Shown piece after piece: positions 46,280 through 57,597 of a stretch of DNA of 64,000 nt. How positions within the stretch are numbered: position 1 is the first letter of the stretch; every line of letters begins with the position of its first letter. Location: positions 21,131,925 to 21,195,924 of the forward strand of contig NC_132878.1 in NCBI RefSeq assembly GCF_030463535.1, read 5' to 3'. Under the pieces are notes generated by a model that saw nothing but the letters and a program-made list of their open reading frames with translations, searched no databases and was not told the origin of the DNA. The DNA is from Salminus brasiliensis (taxonomy: Eukaryota; Chordata; Actinopteri; Characiformes; Bryconidae). Made by a program: the position numbers and the translations under genes.

Positions 46280-47070
46280 ATTTAATAATGAAAGTAGGGT
46301 TATGCTAAATGTGCAATTTTACCAATTAGATCATTTACTGCTGTAATTATTTATTTAATTAATACATCTAATTATAAAACAAAACAAAATTTATTAAAAG
46401 TGATAGATTATATTTGACAGGACATCCAAATTGACCAGGGTTGGGAAAAGTTCAGAGAAACTTTAGTTAAAGTTAACAGGTCAGGACTTTAATTTTAAAA
46501 TGTTAATTTCTTACCATTTTAAAAATAAGAAATTATGGAGCAAAAAATAATTTTTGATTAAAATATATGTAAAAACTAGTTTTAAATATTTAAATATATA
46601 AAAGTGAAAATGCTTATTCAGTCACCCTAACAAATAAGAATAATTTAGCATAGTTGTGGTAGTTATTTTACACTGAAGATTATTTTGTTGGAATAATAAT
46701 GTAAAAGTAGATTTGAAGACTGAACCAGTGCTTTTAAGGTATAAATTAAAAAGTACTATTAAGTACATTAATGAAGTACAAGCCTTAATACAATCAGGCT
46801 AACTATGTGATCTGAGATGTTAATAAGACCAAAAAGCAGTGATCACACACTATCAGCAGATTTAGACCAAAAATAAATCATTCATTCAGTCATCATTCAT
46901 ACTATTACTACATACTACTACATTACTCAGACACTACAGAATTACTGAATGTTAGGTGTCCTTTTATTTAAGAAGAAAATTGCCATTCTTTACATGTTTT
47001 CTTTAAGAAATAACACAACACAAGTTAATAAAGCACAGTAAATGTCCATGTGTTGAGAAGCACTGTTTTG
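46280..47070. other. AT-rich spacer between hoatz and mir-34c
   Basis: No ORF, repeat family or RNA structure recognised. It would be transcribed if the mir-34 primary transcript reads towards hoatz. Confidence 0.5.
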
Positions 47071-47074
47071 CACC

Positions 47075-47155
47075 TGCTGTTCAGCTGGTAGTGAGGTTAG
47101 TGATTACTGTAGCTATATTGTAATCAACTAACTACACTGCCAGACGACCAAACAG
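47075..47155 (-). ncRNA. mir34c: mir-34c precursor
   Basis: MicroRNA of the miR-34/449 family, which promotes multiciliated-cell differentiation and acts downstream of p53. On the minus strand the 5' arm is the complement of 47142-47120, with the family seed GGCAGUG and the mature tail GUUAGUUGAUUAC. The 3' arm, complement of about 47105-47084, reads AAUCACUAACCUCAC. The arms pair (UGAUUAC with GUAAUCA, GUUAG with CUAAC, most of GGCAGUG with CACUACC). The base before the seed is U rather than the A I recall in zebrafish miR-34c. It lies about 240 nt downstream of mir-34b. Confidence 0.92.
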
Positions 47156-47327
47156 TATAATGTCTCGAAGAGTCGTCCAGAAGGCATACGCCATTGCAGT
47201 AAACCAACACGATCCTATGTAGTATTTTCCTCTGGTCAACATACTGCGGTGATAGTGTGGCGACGCTGGTTTCCAAATCCAATGTGAGTTTCGGACAGCA
47301 GCCTGTGATGATCTGTGCTTGCTTGCA

Positions 47328-47407
47328 GGCCGTTGTGTTGGCAGTATGGTTAGTGATTGTAGAGTCTATGAAACAATCAGCTAACAACACTGCCTACAAA
47401 CCAACCC
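47328..47407 (-). ncRNA. mir34b: mir-34b precursor
   Basis: The mature 5' arm is the complement of 47396-47374 (UAGGCAGUGUUGUUAGCUGA + UUG, 23 nt), identical to zebrafish miR-34b as I remember it. The 3' arm, complement of 47359-47340, reads CAAUCACUAACCAUACUGCC. The arms pair through GAUUG/CAAUC, GUUAG/CUAAC and GGCAGU/ACUGCC around a roughly 14-nt loop. The position between hoatz and btg4 matches the human MIR34B/C locus. It targets cell-cycle and CP110-type transcripts in other vertebrates (known of the family). Confidence 0.96.
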
Positions 47408-49145
47408 CAACAGGTTACCCAGGTCGCTACTTAAGAGCAGCAGCAGAAGAAAGAACAAGCTGATTGAGATTAGGAGACTAAAGTGTAGATCACGAAACAG
47501 GCTAAGAGTGAATACACTAAATATATGCAGAAATACAGAATACACACTGTGTAGGCAAACTGAAGAAGGCACTAAAACAGATGACAAATAAGAACTCTTC
47601 ACAAGTCTGCAGTGTTATTCCATAATTCACACCTTATTAACTTGAAATCCGAGCTGGAATCTGGTGTCTGGTTCTTTTGAGATGACTGAGGTACATTAAG
47701 ACATACTAACTGCAAGTCAGAAACATTAGGTATCTTCATGAGGCTCAAATTGATTTGTAAAACTGAACTGTTTGTATTTTCTGTAGTAAACACCAAGTAC
47801 ATAGAACTCCTTCCCACCCACCTGTGGAAGATAGGTAACGGCACATAAAACAGCGTATCCCTCCTTTTCCAATAAAGTCCTGTCTGAAGGAATGCTACCT
47901 TCTCCTCTATATCGAGTTTGTGCATTTCTCGTTGTTATGGTCCTAGTGACGTCACACCAGCAGGTGGGGTTGCAGGTAAACAGATGGGTGGATCAGAACT
48001 CTCTTCTTGGCCGACAACTAAGATGGATACGGTGGGGAGCTCACTTCCAGAAAAAGGTATAGATCCTTCCAGGAGCAGGGTTAAAGACCACTGACTGGCC
48101 TATACAGTGCTCTACATCGAACGTTTAGGGGCACCTAGCTTTTCAAAATGTATAATACACGCATGTTTACTTCATCAGTTTTCAATAACTTTATTTGTAA
48201 CATTTCTATACAATATACTAATTTTCAACACACAGACTATTGCTTCAGTTGTATCGTATAGTTGATAGTTTTGGTAAACTATGTATCTTATTCATGTGAA
48301 AGTTATCTACACACCTCACCTGATGCTTTTTTCCTGATAGCGCTCAAATGTAAACCACCTTGGAAAAGATGATCTAGTACATGCTTTCAGAGTCAAGAAA
48401 ATTCAACTGCAAAATGATTAATTGGGCAAAAGCTAGACTTAATAACATGGAAGACATTTGATAAACATGGAGCTTCAGAATTTCAATGCTTCTGCTAAAA
48501 AAGAAGGGTTGGCCACAATGATTCCTGGACACTAATTAAGTCTTATACCAAATGTCGCAGTTTGCAGCACACTCTCGTCATCTTGATCGTTTGGTGTAGG
48601 AGAGGTCAGAAGAGCGGTCTTTACTCAACAGGACTCATCTCTCGTCTTGAAGTTGCGTTAAATTTAACATGTTTAATAATATCACAAGCTTTCCGTCTTG
48701 GCTCATGCAAACTGTGATGTGGACATTGTGAATAACCAATAGGAAGCAGCAAAGCGGCTACAGGAACATCTCTGGCGGGTAGGTAAGACATGGGCTGCAT
48801 CCAATTTGAGTACTACACGCAAATGCTATAAGGCATATACTCTATACTAATCGTCGTAGTGTGGGTTTGGCAGGTTAGTTCACAAAATATTAGCATGCTA
48901 ACTGTTTCTATTAACAGGAGGTGAAGTGTTGCTATGCCGACAAACATTTTGACTCCAGGGAGGCCTTGTAAAATGAATAATAGGGAAATAATAATATAAA
49001 ATTAATACAAATCTCTACTAGTCTCTAAAAACCTCAAATGAAATGTAGTGACAGTCTTGCAAATAGTGACCATGCATGTGTGATTCTCAGCCTTTGCAAA
49101 ATCATGGGACTAAAAACTGTCTTTGTAAGTAAGGACAAATAGTTT
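47407..49145. other. mir-34b/c primary-transcript intron or spacer
   Basis: Probably the intron between the host first exon (49814) and mir-34b. It contains a palindromic CRE (TGACGTCA, 47947-47954) between a 108-codon minus ORF and a plus-strand ATG at 48023 that runs 11 codons to a GT. Neither ORF is recognised. 48110-48420 looks repeat-derived but the family is unclear. Confidence 0.35.
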
Positions 49146-49370
49146 TTAGATGTGGGACAGGACTATTAGCGCAACAGCTAACACCACTACCTGCCACTGA
49201 GCTACCACACTATGTTGGAGACTGGGGTTCGATTCCCAGTCTGGGTGGCGTCCTTGGGCAAGACTCCTAACATTATGTTGGCCCACCTCTGTAATACAAA
49301 CAACCATGTAAGTCGCTCTGGATAAGAGCGTCAACTAAATGACATAAATGTCAATGTAAATACCTAGTCT
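49146..49370 (+). mobile_element. tRNA-derived SINE
   Basis: Head with ATTAGCGCAACAGCTAACAC-like A box and GGGGTTCGATTCCCAG B box (about 49225-49239). The tail is GTAAGTCGCTCTGGATAAGAGCGTC-type, the common fish SINE 3' region. Not a tRNA gene: the acceptor stem does not close. Confidence 0.75.
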
Positions 49371-49483
49371 TTCCATTCACTTCCAACAACAACATTTACT
49401 ATGATGGCAAAATTACTTGTTCTGATTGGTCTAAAGTGATGCAATCTTGTATAATTACATCTGGGACAACCATTTCAGCTACC

Positions 49484-49487
<4 letters not shown>

Positions 49488-49520
<33 letters not shown>

Positions 49521-49545
49521 GTGTGTGTGTGTGTGTGTGTATTAA
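49488..49545. repeat. (TA)n-(GT)n compound microsatellite
   Basis: About 14 TA units followed by about 10 GT units, with further TA-rich words to 49572. Confidence 0.9.
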
Positions 49546-49813
49546 CTAATTTAACAATATATATGTATATATAAAATTGTATTCACAAATTTGGATTGTG
49601 GTTAGAGCGGCTTTTAATGTCTTTACATTTGCACTCAGGTCATTCATAAATTCAGATAATCAGATATATTTAGCTAGATAATCTGAATCAGACTAAACCT
49701 TTAGGTTATAACAGCACACCGTAGCTTCATTTACAGCAAATCTGAGACAGAACTAATGCACAACAATGACAACTACACAACTGCACAACGAAGGACAAAT
49801 GTGAACTACTCAC

Positions 49814-50250
49814 CATGTTTTGGACTCACTGAAGGGAAAGCTGTGGAGAAGTAGACTAGTTAGCCCAGCAGGAGACTTTCTTCCTCGCCTTCACTGAATG
49901 TCTTCAGCCGCTGCCACTCAGATTTGACCACACAAACTCGAAGCCCGGTGAGTGACTCGTACTTTACCAAGAACACTGAAGGGCTTTTATAAGAGGGAGC
50001 CGCCGCTGCTCTTTCAAATTCAGCGCCATGAGAGGCGCCAGCAGTCAGGGGCGGGAACGGCGGCGCCATCAGCGCGCTGACCGTTAGTGCAGTGTCAGTT
50101 TGTTCCCGCCCGTATTCCGTCACGTCCCGCCCCTGCAGAGCGATGATTGGCGGGTGATCGGTTTTCTGCGCTAGGATTGGCTAGAGTACTACAAGCAACC
50201 AGCAAAAGCTGAACCACTATCTTATGCTATAGCCTGTCGGAAAACCGGTG
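49814..50250 (-). promoter_or_regulatory. Probable pri-mir-34b/c promoter and first exon
   Basis: The minus strand has a strong donor CATG|GTGAGT with the exon end at 49814 and a CpG-rich region at 49990-50190. This region holds E2F-type words GGCGGGAA (50050-50057) and TTCCCGCC (50103-50110), GC boxes and two ATTGG (inverted CCAAT) boxes at 50146-50150 and 50176-50180. It lies 2.4 kb upstream of mir-34b on the same strand, with no protein gene downstream before hoatz, so it is best read as the host-transcript start. The 87-codon ORF inside is probably leader sequence. Confidence 0.55.
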
Positions 50251-50559
50251 GGAGGAAAGTGTGGCGGGAGCTACGTGATGGTTTACAGATATTTTGTGGG
50301 GAGGGGGGTCTCACTGAAAGAATGCATTTATTTTAGCATTAGAATTTAATTTAGGAATATATTAATTTTTCTCCCAACCATGATCATATTTTTTATTGTT
50401 TAAAAATGACTGACACAGTTCAACCCAGTCATTGTGATCAGAGACTACACTGTTGATTTAATTAATTTTAGGTAATTTGATGGACACACAAATGTATAAA
50501 AGCCTTTACTGTGTGATGATCTGTGTTTGGTTAGTAAAACTGAGCAGGGTTTTACATAA

Positions 50560-50832
50560 AAGTAAAGTAAAGGTGCACATATTTGTCCCTGTACAGCAAA
50601 ATGTGTCCTCCATATTCAACCCATCTGTGGTAATGAACACACACACACACACACTAGTGAACTAGGGGCAGTGAGTACGCACACACCCAGAGCGGTGGGC
50701 AGCCAACTCCAGCACCCGGGGAGCAGAGAGGGTAAAGGGCCTTGCTCAAGGGCCCAACAGTGACAGCTTGCCAACCCACAACCCTGTTATCGATAGCCTG
50801 GCGCTCTAACCGCTGAGCCACCACTGCCCCTA
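50560..50832 (-). mobile_element. tRNA-derived SINE, minus strand
   Basis: On the minus strand the head reads GGGGCAGTGGTGGCTCAGCG, then GTTAGAGC (A box, 50803-50820) and GGGTTGTGGGTTGGC (degenerate B box, about 50770-50785). A conserved body with CCGGGTGCTGGAG follows, and then a (GT)n run near 50635-50653. Confidence 0.75.
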
Positions 50833-51589
50833 GGTGCTCAAGGGTCCAACATAAGTCTTTCAGACTTTAGTTACACTTGAATGTGTATAAAGTATACAGA
50901 ATAACACAGAGTTTGTTAGAGGATTTCACTCTAGACGAAGATGTGTAGAAACCTGAATCTTCTCTTTTGGTTCATTTAGTTCCCACTTCCCTTTTTTAAG
51001 GGTTTCATTGTATTCTGGTTGGTTCTGATTTGAACTGGTTGCCTGTTGTAGTTTACCCCCCCCCCCCCTTAAAGCAACTAGCAAACATCAGTTCAGATGT
51101 TCAGTAGATGCTAGATGTACTAAGAAGTGCCACTGCAGTTTTACCTGGTACTTGTAGCGCTTTGGACCTAATACTGTTTTATGCTAAGTAGTATTTCAAT
51201 TGAGTCATTATTTCAGTAAAGTGACTATAGAGAGTACTTTTGCTTAAACACTGCGTTAATCTGACCTGTTACATAGAGGTTAAGGGCATATACTACACAT
51301 TTCCTGAATCATAAACAATTCTGTTGTGCTTTGTGGCAAACCGAAATATTCCAAACTTGATCGATTTTGCAGAACTTGCTAAAGAGTTGAGGGGTAAATT
51401 CATGCTAGCCACCACTGCTTTTATTATCTGACTATAATAAAGGCCATAATAACCATAAACTGAAAAACAAACCATCCAAACCAAATGCAAAGTGTTGCAT
51501 GATGACTATAAATAATACTAAGACTTCCATAAATAATGACATGACATATATTGACATATATTGCACCTACAGTTTACAATAAATTGGAT

Positions 51590-51776
51590 GGTAAATGGAC
51601 ACAGTCCTGTGCAAAAGTCTTAAGCACCTGAGAGCTTTTATCTGGGCAGTAAGTGCTAACCTTCAAATACATTGAAATAGACAGTACATTGTCCATAAGT
51701 CTGTAAGTGTTAGCCAAATCATCACCCCATGCTTTCCTTAAGGAAGGCCAGTATTTTTTATTTCTCATCCAACACC
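51590..51776. mobile_element. Mariner-type MITE
   Basis: Left end ACACAGTCCTGTGCAAAAGT + CTTAAGCACC resembles the terminal repeats of fish mariner elements. The 64-codon minus ORF includes GDDLANTYRLM-like sequence but is not a complete transposase. Confidence 0.45.
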
Positions 51777-51779
51777 TTG

Positions 51780-53340
51780 TTTACCTAATCAGTCTTTCAT
51801 TTAAAAAGAATCATCAGATGAGTTGCTGGTGAAACTGATTAAATCCTTACAGTGTCAGGAGTTCACAGAGAAGTCAGCAGCCAGACCTATGAAGTGTTTT
51901 CTTTTTAAACTTAAATAAAGTTCTTTTATGAAACATATTTATTTGAGTTGAATAAACACAGTTTAATTGCTTGTTACCACATGAAGTCATATTTTTTATG
52001 TTGAACAGATTAACTTTTTACTGTGTACATTTTAAAATTTACTGACCAATAAAGCATTCTCACTACTGGATTTATGTTTATATATGTAATGGTAAATAAT
52101 GTTTACAATATTTTTTATGTGAGAAAAAAGACTTTTCCTTATTATCTGTTACCTATATGGGTCTACGATCTTCTGAACATATTTACGACTTAAGCATTAA
52201 GCCCTGAGTAAAGCTACTGGTTAATGATCTCCAACATTTCTGAGCAGAATGACCATCTTACCTGTGTCCTTGTGACTCAGGGCTGGAGGATTAAGGTAAA
52301 CGTCACTCGGGGACCGTTTAACTTGCCATTGTTGGGCTAGTTCAGACAGAAGGAAGAAACAAAAAAGCTAAAGGACTCCTTAGATACGTAGTAACCCAGC
52401 CATCGAGAACATTCCTTTATGTCCAAGATGATCTTGTTGTTTCTGTTGGCAGGGAGTGTGCTGGACATGTTGATTATGGACAAAAGACTTGCTGGACCAG
52501 GTTACTAGAGAAACCATTTACTAAATGTTTCATGCCTCCACTGAAGACATGTCCAGACTTGTCCTAGGAGCGGAACATTTACCATTTCACAGCTTTACTA
52601 AAATTCCTACAACTTTTCCTACTTTTGTTTTACTTTACTTTTTACTTTACAGTATAGCTTTATTTAAATTAATATATGCTCTTTTTACAACACAACTTAA
52701 TTAATTGACTTAGAAGTAATTTAGACCCCATGTCCATTTTAATAGGCATCAAATTACAATATTCATGGTTTCGTTACAAGCATAAAGTCAAGGCATCTGG
52801 TCCACCTGTGATCACCTGCTCATTACAATTCTTGTGATTTTCAGTTGTACATTTGCTCAGACATGTTTTTTTTTTTTTTTTTTTGCTGATTGCTGTCAAG
52901 CTCCACACAGGGCCTCTTCCCAGCATGCTTTATAGCTTAGCCCCGTAAAACGAACAATTTACAGTTATCTATCTGTCCCAAAGGAAAGCAATATTCAAGT
53001 TAGTCTTTTTTCCTCCTAGACGTGGTTAAGTCCTGTTTGAGACCAGTGTGGAACTAAAGCAATTTTCTCCTGTTTCTGAAATTCAACTCATGAGAAACAA
53101 TCAATGGGTCTCCTAACTTTGATCAGAATTATGTCTCACAGGTGGCTTCATCTCTTTTTGGTCTGATTGACCTCACCACAGTCTCAGCTAAATACGATTT
53201 ACATAAGACAAGCGTAAGATCTAATTTTTTTTATAGATCTCAGATCTTTCAGCGGTCTGTCAGAGCAGAAGAGAGCTCATGTTTTTCTCATTTGTGTCCA
53301 AAACCCCTCACAGTTATGTTGATAGGTTTTATGAGAAAGA
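51780..53340. other. AT-rich spacer
   Basis: No gene recognised. A T-run lies at about 52867-52885. Confidence 0.5.
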
Positions 53341-53354
53341 TTTTTATCTATATC

Positions 53355-53525
53355 TCAATCTACCTACCTACCTACCGGTTGGTCGGTCGGTCAGTTGGTC
53401 GGTCGGTCTGTCTGTTTGTCTGTCTGTCTACCTACCTACCGGTCGGTCGGTTGGTCAGTCTATCTACCTACCTACCTACTGGTCAGTCGGTCTGTCTATC
53501 TATCTTTATAGATCAGTCTGTCTAC
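53355..53525. repeat. Compound tetranucleotide array
   Basis: Alternating blocks of (CTAC)n, (GGTC)n, (TGTC)n and (TATC)n. The block order CTAC-GGTC-TGTC appears twice and a partial third time. It opens spurious plus-strand frames rich in LPTYLPVGRSV. Confidence 0.9.
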
Positions 53526-54213
53526 AACAATGTCTTTATTTACTCTGTCTGAACTGTCTGTCTTACTCTGTTCTTAAATTAATATGCATCAGAATGCCTG
53601 TTTACGTAAATCTCCACCATCACAGTTTCTCAGTCGATTTGGTACATTTCTCACATCATGGTTTACATTGGCATCACAACAAGTGCATTTCTCAAAACAG
53701 CAAAACCCGATGAAGTGCCTGCAAAAGCAAATATCAGAATTGGCTCAGAATCCTTTGTTTTTGCCTCAAAGGCAAATATTTATCTCAGTCAACTTGTTAG
53801 TGCAATCAGAATATCAAGTCTGTGTGTCATTGCCTATGAACAAGACAAGCAAATACTGCCATGTTGTCAGTGCAACAGCGATTCAGAAAACTAGTTAAGC
53901 TTTTGATTACAAGAACGCTGCACATTCTATGGCCTATCAGACCACAAAGTTACACATGACTGTATGTGGGAGGCTGACAGCAAGACATTTGACTGGACAA
54001 AGTTATGCAGTAATAATCTTTTATTGTATTTATCACACTGCAATTTGTTGACAAAAACTCAGCTAAAAATTTAGGAAAAATGCAAAACATAAGATTGAAT
54101 AACAATTCAGAATTTATGTCAATGTGCAGCATTACAGCAGAGTGCATATTTCTGAATGACATACATGTTTTCCCTGCGAAACATTTGAACGGTTGAAGAC
54201 TCGTAGTCCAGTC

Positions 54214-54249
54214 CACCGGGTGCAGTCCAATATTGGACTGCACCCGGTG
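54214..54249. repeat. Perfect 36-bp palindrome
   Basis: The half-site CACCGGGTGCAGTCCAAT is followed without spacer by its exact reverse complement; symmetry stops at both outer edges. It lies in non-coding DNA 1.2 kb upstream of btg4. Confidence 0.9.
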
Positions 54250-55224
54250 ACCAGCTTCAGCCATTGTAAGACCATGATTTAAAACATGGTCTACAATTGT
54301 TGCCATTCATTTCATCTGGGACAAACCTATGGGCATGGACTCTCCTACCTCTTCCTCTGTTTTGTCCCCTCTTCCTGGCTGTTCACCTGGTACACGGCCT
54401 TGCCTCCATTCTGAGACATTGTGACACTGCAATGTTGTGTGTCTTTTATATGTTTGCCATAAGATGCACCTCTGATCTATGGTTGAGAGCTGTTTGACAA
54501 TTGGTTTGACAATAAAGCCTAAATGTTTTGGAGGGTAAGAGAATTCAACAGACAATCGGTAGAACCCATTTTGATAAACATGACAAAAAAACAAAACAAA
54601 CATCAGACAATTGTACATGAGCATTTGCATGAATGTACAAAGCATTTGTAAAATGTGAACACAAATGAAACACAATGAGAACTGCTATTATGATGTGCAC
54701 AAGTGACAAGGAGACGTGGCGATTGAATTAATTTTTGGGAATTTTAATTCTGATCTGAGAAATGAACCAAATTAACTAAGAAAAACTGTAACAGCCTATA
54801 AATATACATCTTAGTTTAAAAGCTTATCTGAAAACCAGTGTAGATCAATGTGTCAGATTTCAGGCTGAGTTTTCAAAAACATTTCCTTTAATCGTTTTTT
54901 TTGGGATGGAGCTTTAGGAGTTGCTGTTTTTGTATGCTGGTGTTTTGAAAATCTGTTTCCCATCAAGTTCTCCTTTAAGATTGGATATATCAACAATATG
55001 CTAAACAATATGTAAATAATTTTCCAATGTGGAAGCCTCATGTTGAAGTGACTAGAGGCTGAATTGTGAAAGTCTGTCTCCAGTTCATATTGAGGGGAAC
55101 AGGTGAAGGTAATATGTCATTTGCCGTCACCTACTGGCCAAGATTAGTAAATACATTTGTTATTCAAAATTTTAACAGGCTCCTAATATGAAACACCTGT
55201 TGAAAACCCCAATTGGCCCTTTGA

Positions 55225-55438
55225 CCCTTGGCCTCTTTAAAAAGCAGCTTCCTGTGCTTTGTTGGATACTAAGTACATGCTTGTTTGTGGGCTGTGGTTT
55301 TGAGCTTGTTTCTGCAAGTGCTTTTAAGAGCAAATTTGTTTGTGTTTTGTGGAAGATCCTGATTTTTATCCTGGTTTTAAGACTTTTAGATTTCAATAAG
55401 TGAGCTGTAGTTTGTACTAGTGTGTTACGCTCTGAAAA
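55225..55438 (+). promoter_or_regulatory. btg4: btg4 proximal promoter and 5' UTR
   Basis: A TATA-like CTCTTTAAAAAGC at about 55233-55245 lies about 200 bp upstream of the ATG, in DNA that is not CpG-rich. This differs from the CpG promoters of sik2 and mir-34b/c and suits a gene expressed in a restricted tissue. Speculative. Confidence 0.3.
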
Positions 55439-57597
55439 ATGAAAGAGGAGATTGCAGCCACAGCTTTCTTTGTGGTAAGACTAGCAAAGAAACATGGAAA
55501 ACTAGACCGCTCACATAGAGAGAAGTTTGCGGTGGCTTTCACATCAGTTTTGTTTGAGAACTACAAAGGCCACTGGTACCCTGAGAACCCATGCAAGGGA
55601 CAGGCTTTTAGGTGAGGCCTTAAAATGTCCAAAAGAAGATGCTGCAGAGGTTACTTTTGGTCTTAATGTGTTGGGTTTGCCTCCCTTCAGGTGTCTGAGG
55701 ATGAACAGATCCCAAGTTAGGGACCCAACAATTGACCGTGCTTGCAAAAGGAGTGGTATCAACTATGATGACCTGGGTTTGCCAAAAGAGATCAGCATTT
55801 GGGTAGATCCAGGAGAGGTGTCGTGCCGGTAATGTACTTTGAGAGCACATATTCAATATCTTTTTTTTTATTATTTATTTATTTTTATTTTTTTTATTAA
55901 AGGTGTAGTTAATTGCAAAATTAGTTGCACAAATTAGAAAATGTTAATCAGCCAACAAATGATTTGGCTTATTTCCTTTGTAACTGCTCCCATTAGCTTA
56001 AAGTGGGCCTGTCTATGTACAAAATAATTCATTTAAAGATGCTTGTATTTAAGCATATAAGATCTTTTCATGTGTTCTGCATAATCCCAGTGGTAATACT
56101 GAAGTTCTTCAATTATGTTTGACTACATGCTTCCCTGCTTTGCTAAACTGCCTTTGAACTTGTAGCCTAGACTTGCCATTAAATGAAAGATTAAATTTTA
56201 CTGAAATGTGTAATGCCTAAAGTTTCTTAAGTTATGATCAGGGTTTGGATGTAATGGGGTTATTTTATTAACAGTTTATTTGGCATGTTGCTTTTGGTTT
56301 ATCTAGGAGAACCAAGTAGAGTCTAGCATACTCAGTTTTAAACTGAATCTTTAAAAGGACTGCTTGGTGGTATCAATAGCACTGGGATCAGCAATCACAG
56401 GGTTACTGGGCTCTCCTGAGGGATGGAACAGTTTCCTGTGAATAGTCTCTTTAAGTAGCTTGGCCTCTGTGTTCTACTTGGTCTTAAGTTAGGCATAAAA
56501 CACTTCCATGTTTTTCCACTTTTGCTGCTGCAAGTTAAATTAGGAATGGCAAGGAATAGTTGCTACTTTTTATTGACTTTCCTAACGACCTGCAAATTCT
56601 CATCAGAATCACTTGTGGTGTTTAAAATGGTTAAATTAGGCTTTCAGGGCTAATGTCATGGCTTGTGTGCTTTTGGGTTGCCTGACAATTCCAGAACCTA
56701 CCTGATGGGTTGCATATTGGTTCCCTTTGGCACTGTCATAAGGTAGAGGGCACATGTATGAACTCTTAAAATATGTAGCCTTTTCTGAACGCCTTTATGT
56801 AAGCTGAAAAGTGGCTGCCCCCCACCCCCCCATGGCTTGTGACTGCGTACTTGCTGTTGATGGTAGCATTATTTCAAATGTCTGCAAATGGCTAATGCAC
56901 TGATCAGTATTCAGCCATTCTTAGTGCTTGGACTACTTTCCTGGGTTTCAGCAATGTTGGGAGTGCCGTTCTGTTCAATTTGGAGCTGTGCATTTATGAG
57001 CCTTGACCCAGGTCTCTTGTTCTGCAGGTATGGTGAGAAGAACACTCCATTTTGTGTGACTCTTCTGGAGGGGGAGAAGGGTGACAGTGAGTTCTCACGC
57101 AGGATTAACAATGCTGTGGAACGGGCTTCTTCAGACTACCACTCTGGGACATCCTCTGATGAGGAGAGCTCCAACAGCAGCATGATTAGCAGCAGTAGCA
57201 GCAGCACAGTGTCAGTTCCAGAGCCCAAGTGCATCCCCACTGTGTCCAACCCAAACAGTGTCTACCAGGTATGTTTAAGCATATAATATAAAATGTTATT
57301 AGGAATCCAGTTCGTCATTCACTAATGCAAATTGAACTTGATTAGCAGTGTTAAGGTGTTACACTTCTGTGTTCTGTCCACCCCTCCCCATTTCAGTTCA
57401 GTGAGTTTGGACCACCTGCACCCATGCAGTCCTGGGCTCCCTATCCCAAAAGGAAGCCCTATGCAGGGAATGGCTACCAGCAGCATTCGAGTGGACCATA
57501 TCCTCCACACAACAGCTTCAAGAATTACAGGCCCTCTTATGCTTTCTCTGGTCCGCGGGTGGACAAATACCATTGGGTCAGCAAGAATCGATCATAG
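55439..57597 (+). CDS. btg4: btg4: BTG/TOB-family maternal adaptor
   Basis: BTG4 links the CCR4-NOT deadenylase (via CNOT7/8) to maternal mRNAs, driving their clearance in oocytes and early embryos (known of the family). Exons: 55439-55611, 55691-55828, 57028-57268, 57397-57597. All phases join to 250 residues plus stop. The APRO domain spans about residues 1-115: MKEEIAATAFFVVRLAKKH, box A around WYPENPCKGQAFRCLRMN, box B LGLPKEISIWVDPGEVSCRY. A serine-rich linker (~150-175) follows, then a C-terminal basic/aromatic tail ending VDKYHWVSKNRS. Human BTG4 shares the GTSSDEES-like and VSNPNSVYQ segments. The ATG follows an A-rich context with no upstream in-frame ATG close by. Poly(A) signals AATAAA are at 57741-57746 and 57761-57766. 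It is divergent from hoatz, as in human. Confidence 0.96.

Noticed and set aside
49220-49245. tRNA gene
   Set aside because: Has a B box but no closing acceptor stem, and a SINE tail follows; the same holds for 22.3, 45.4 and 50.8 kb.
49860-50123. 87-codon minus ORF as a protein gene
   Set aside because: It sits in a CpG-rich leader, resembles no family I know, and the exon continues past its stop to a donor. Better read as the non-coding first exon of the mir-34b/c host.
53142-53713. Overlapping plus ORFs of 136 and 144 codons
   Set aside because: Driven by the tetranucleotide array; no homology recognised.
57322-57573. Minus ORFs opposite btg4 exon 4 and its copy (58492-58707)
   Set aside because: Antisense shadows of conserved btg4 coding sequence.
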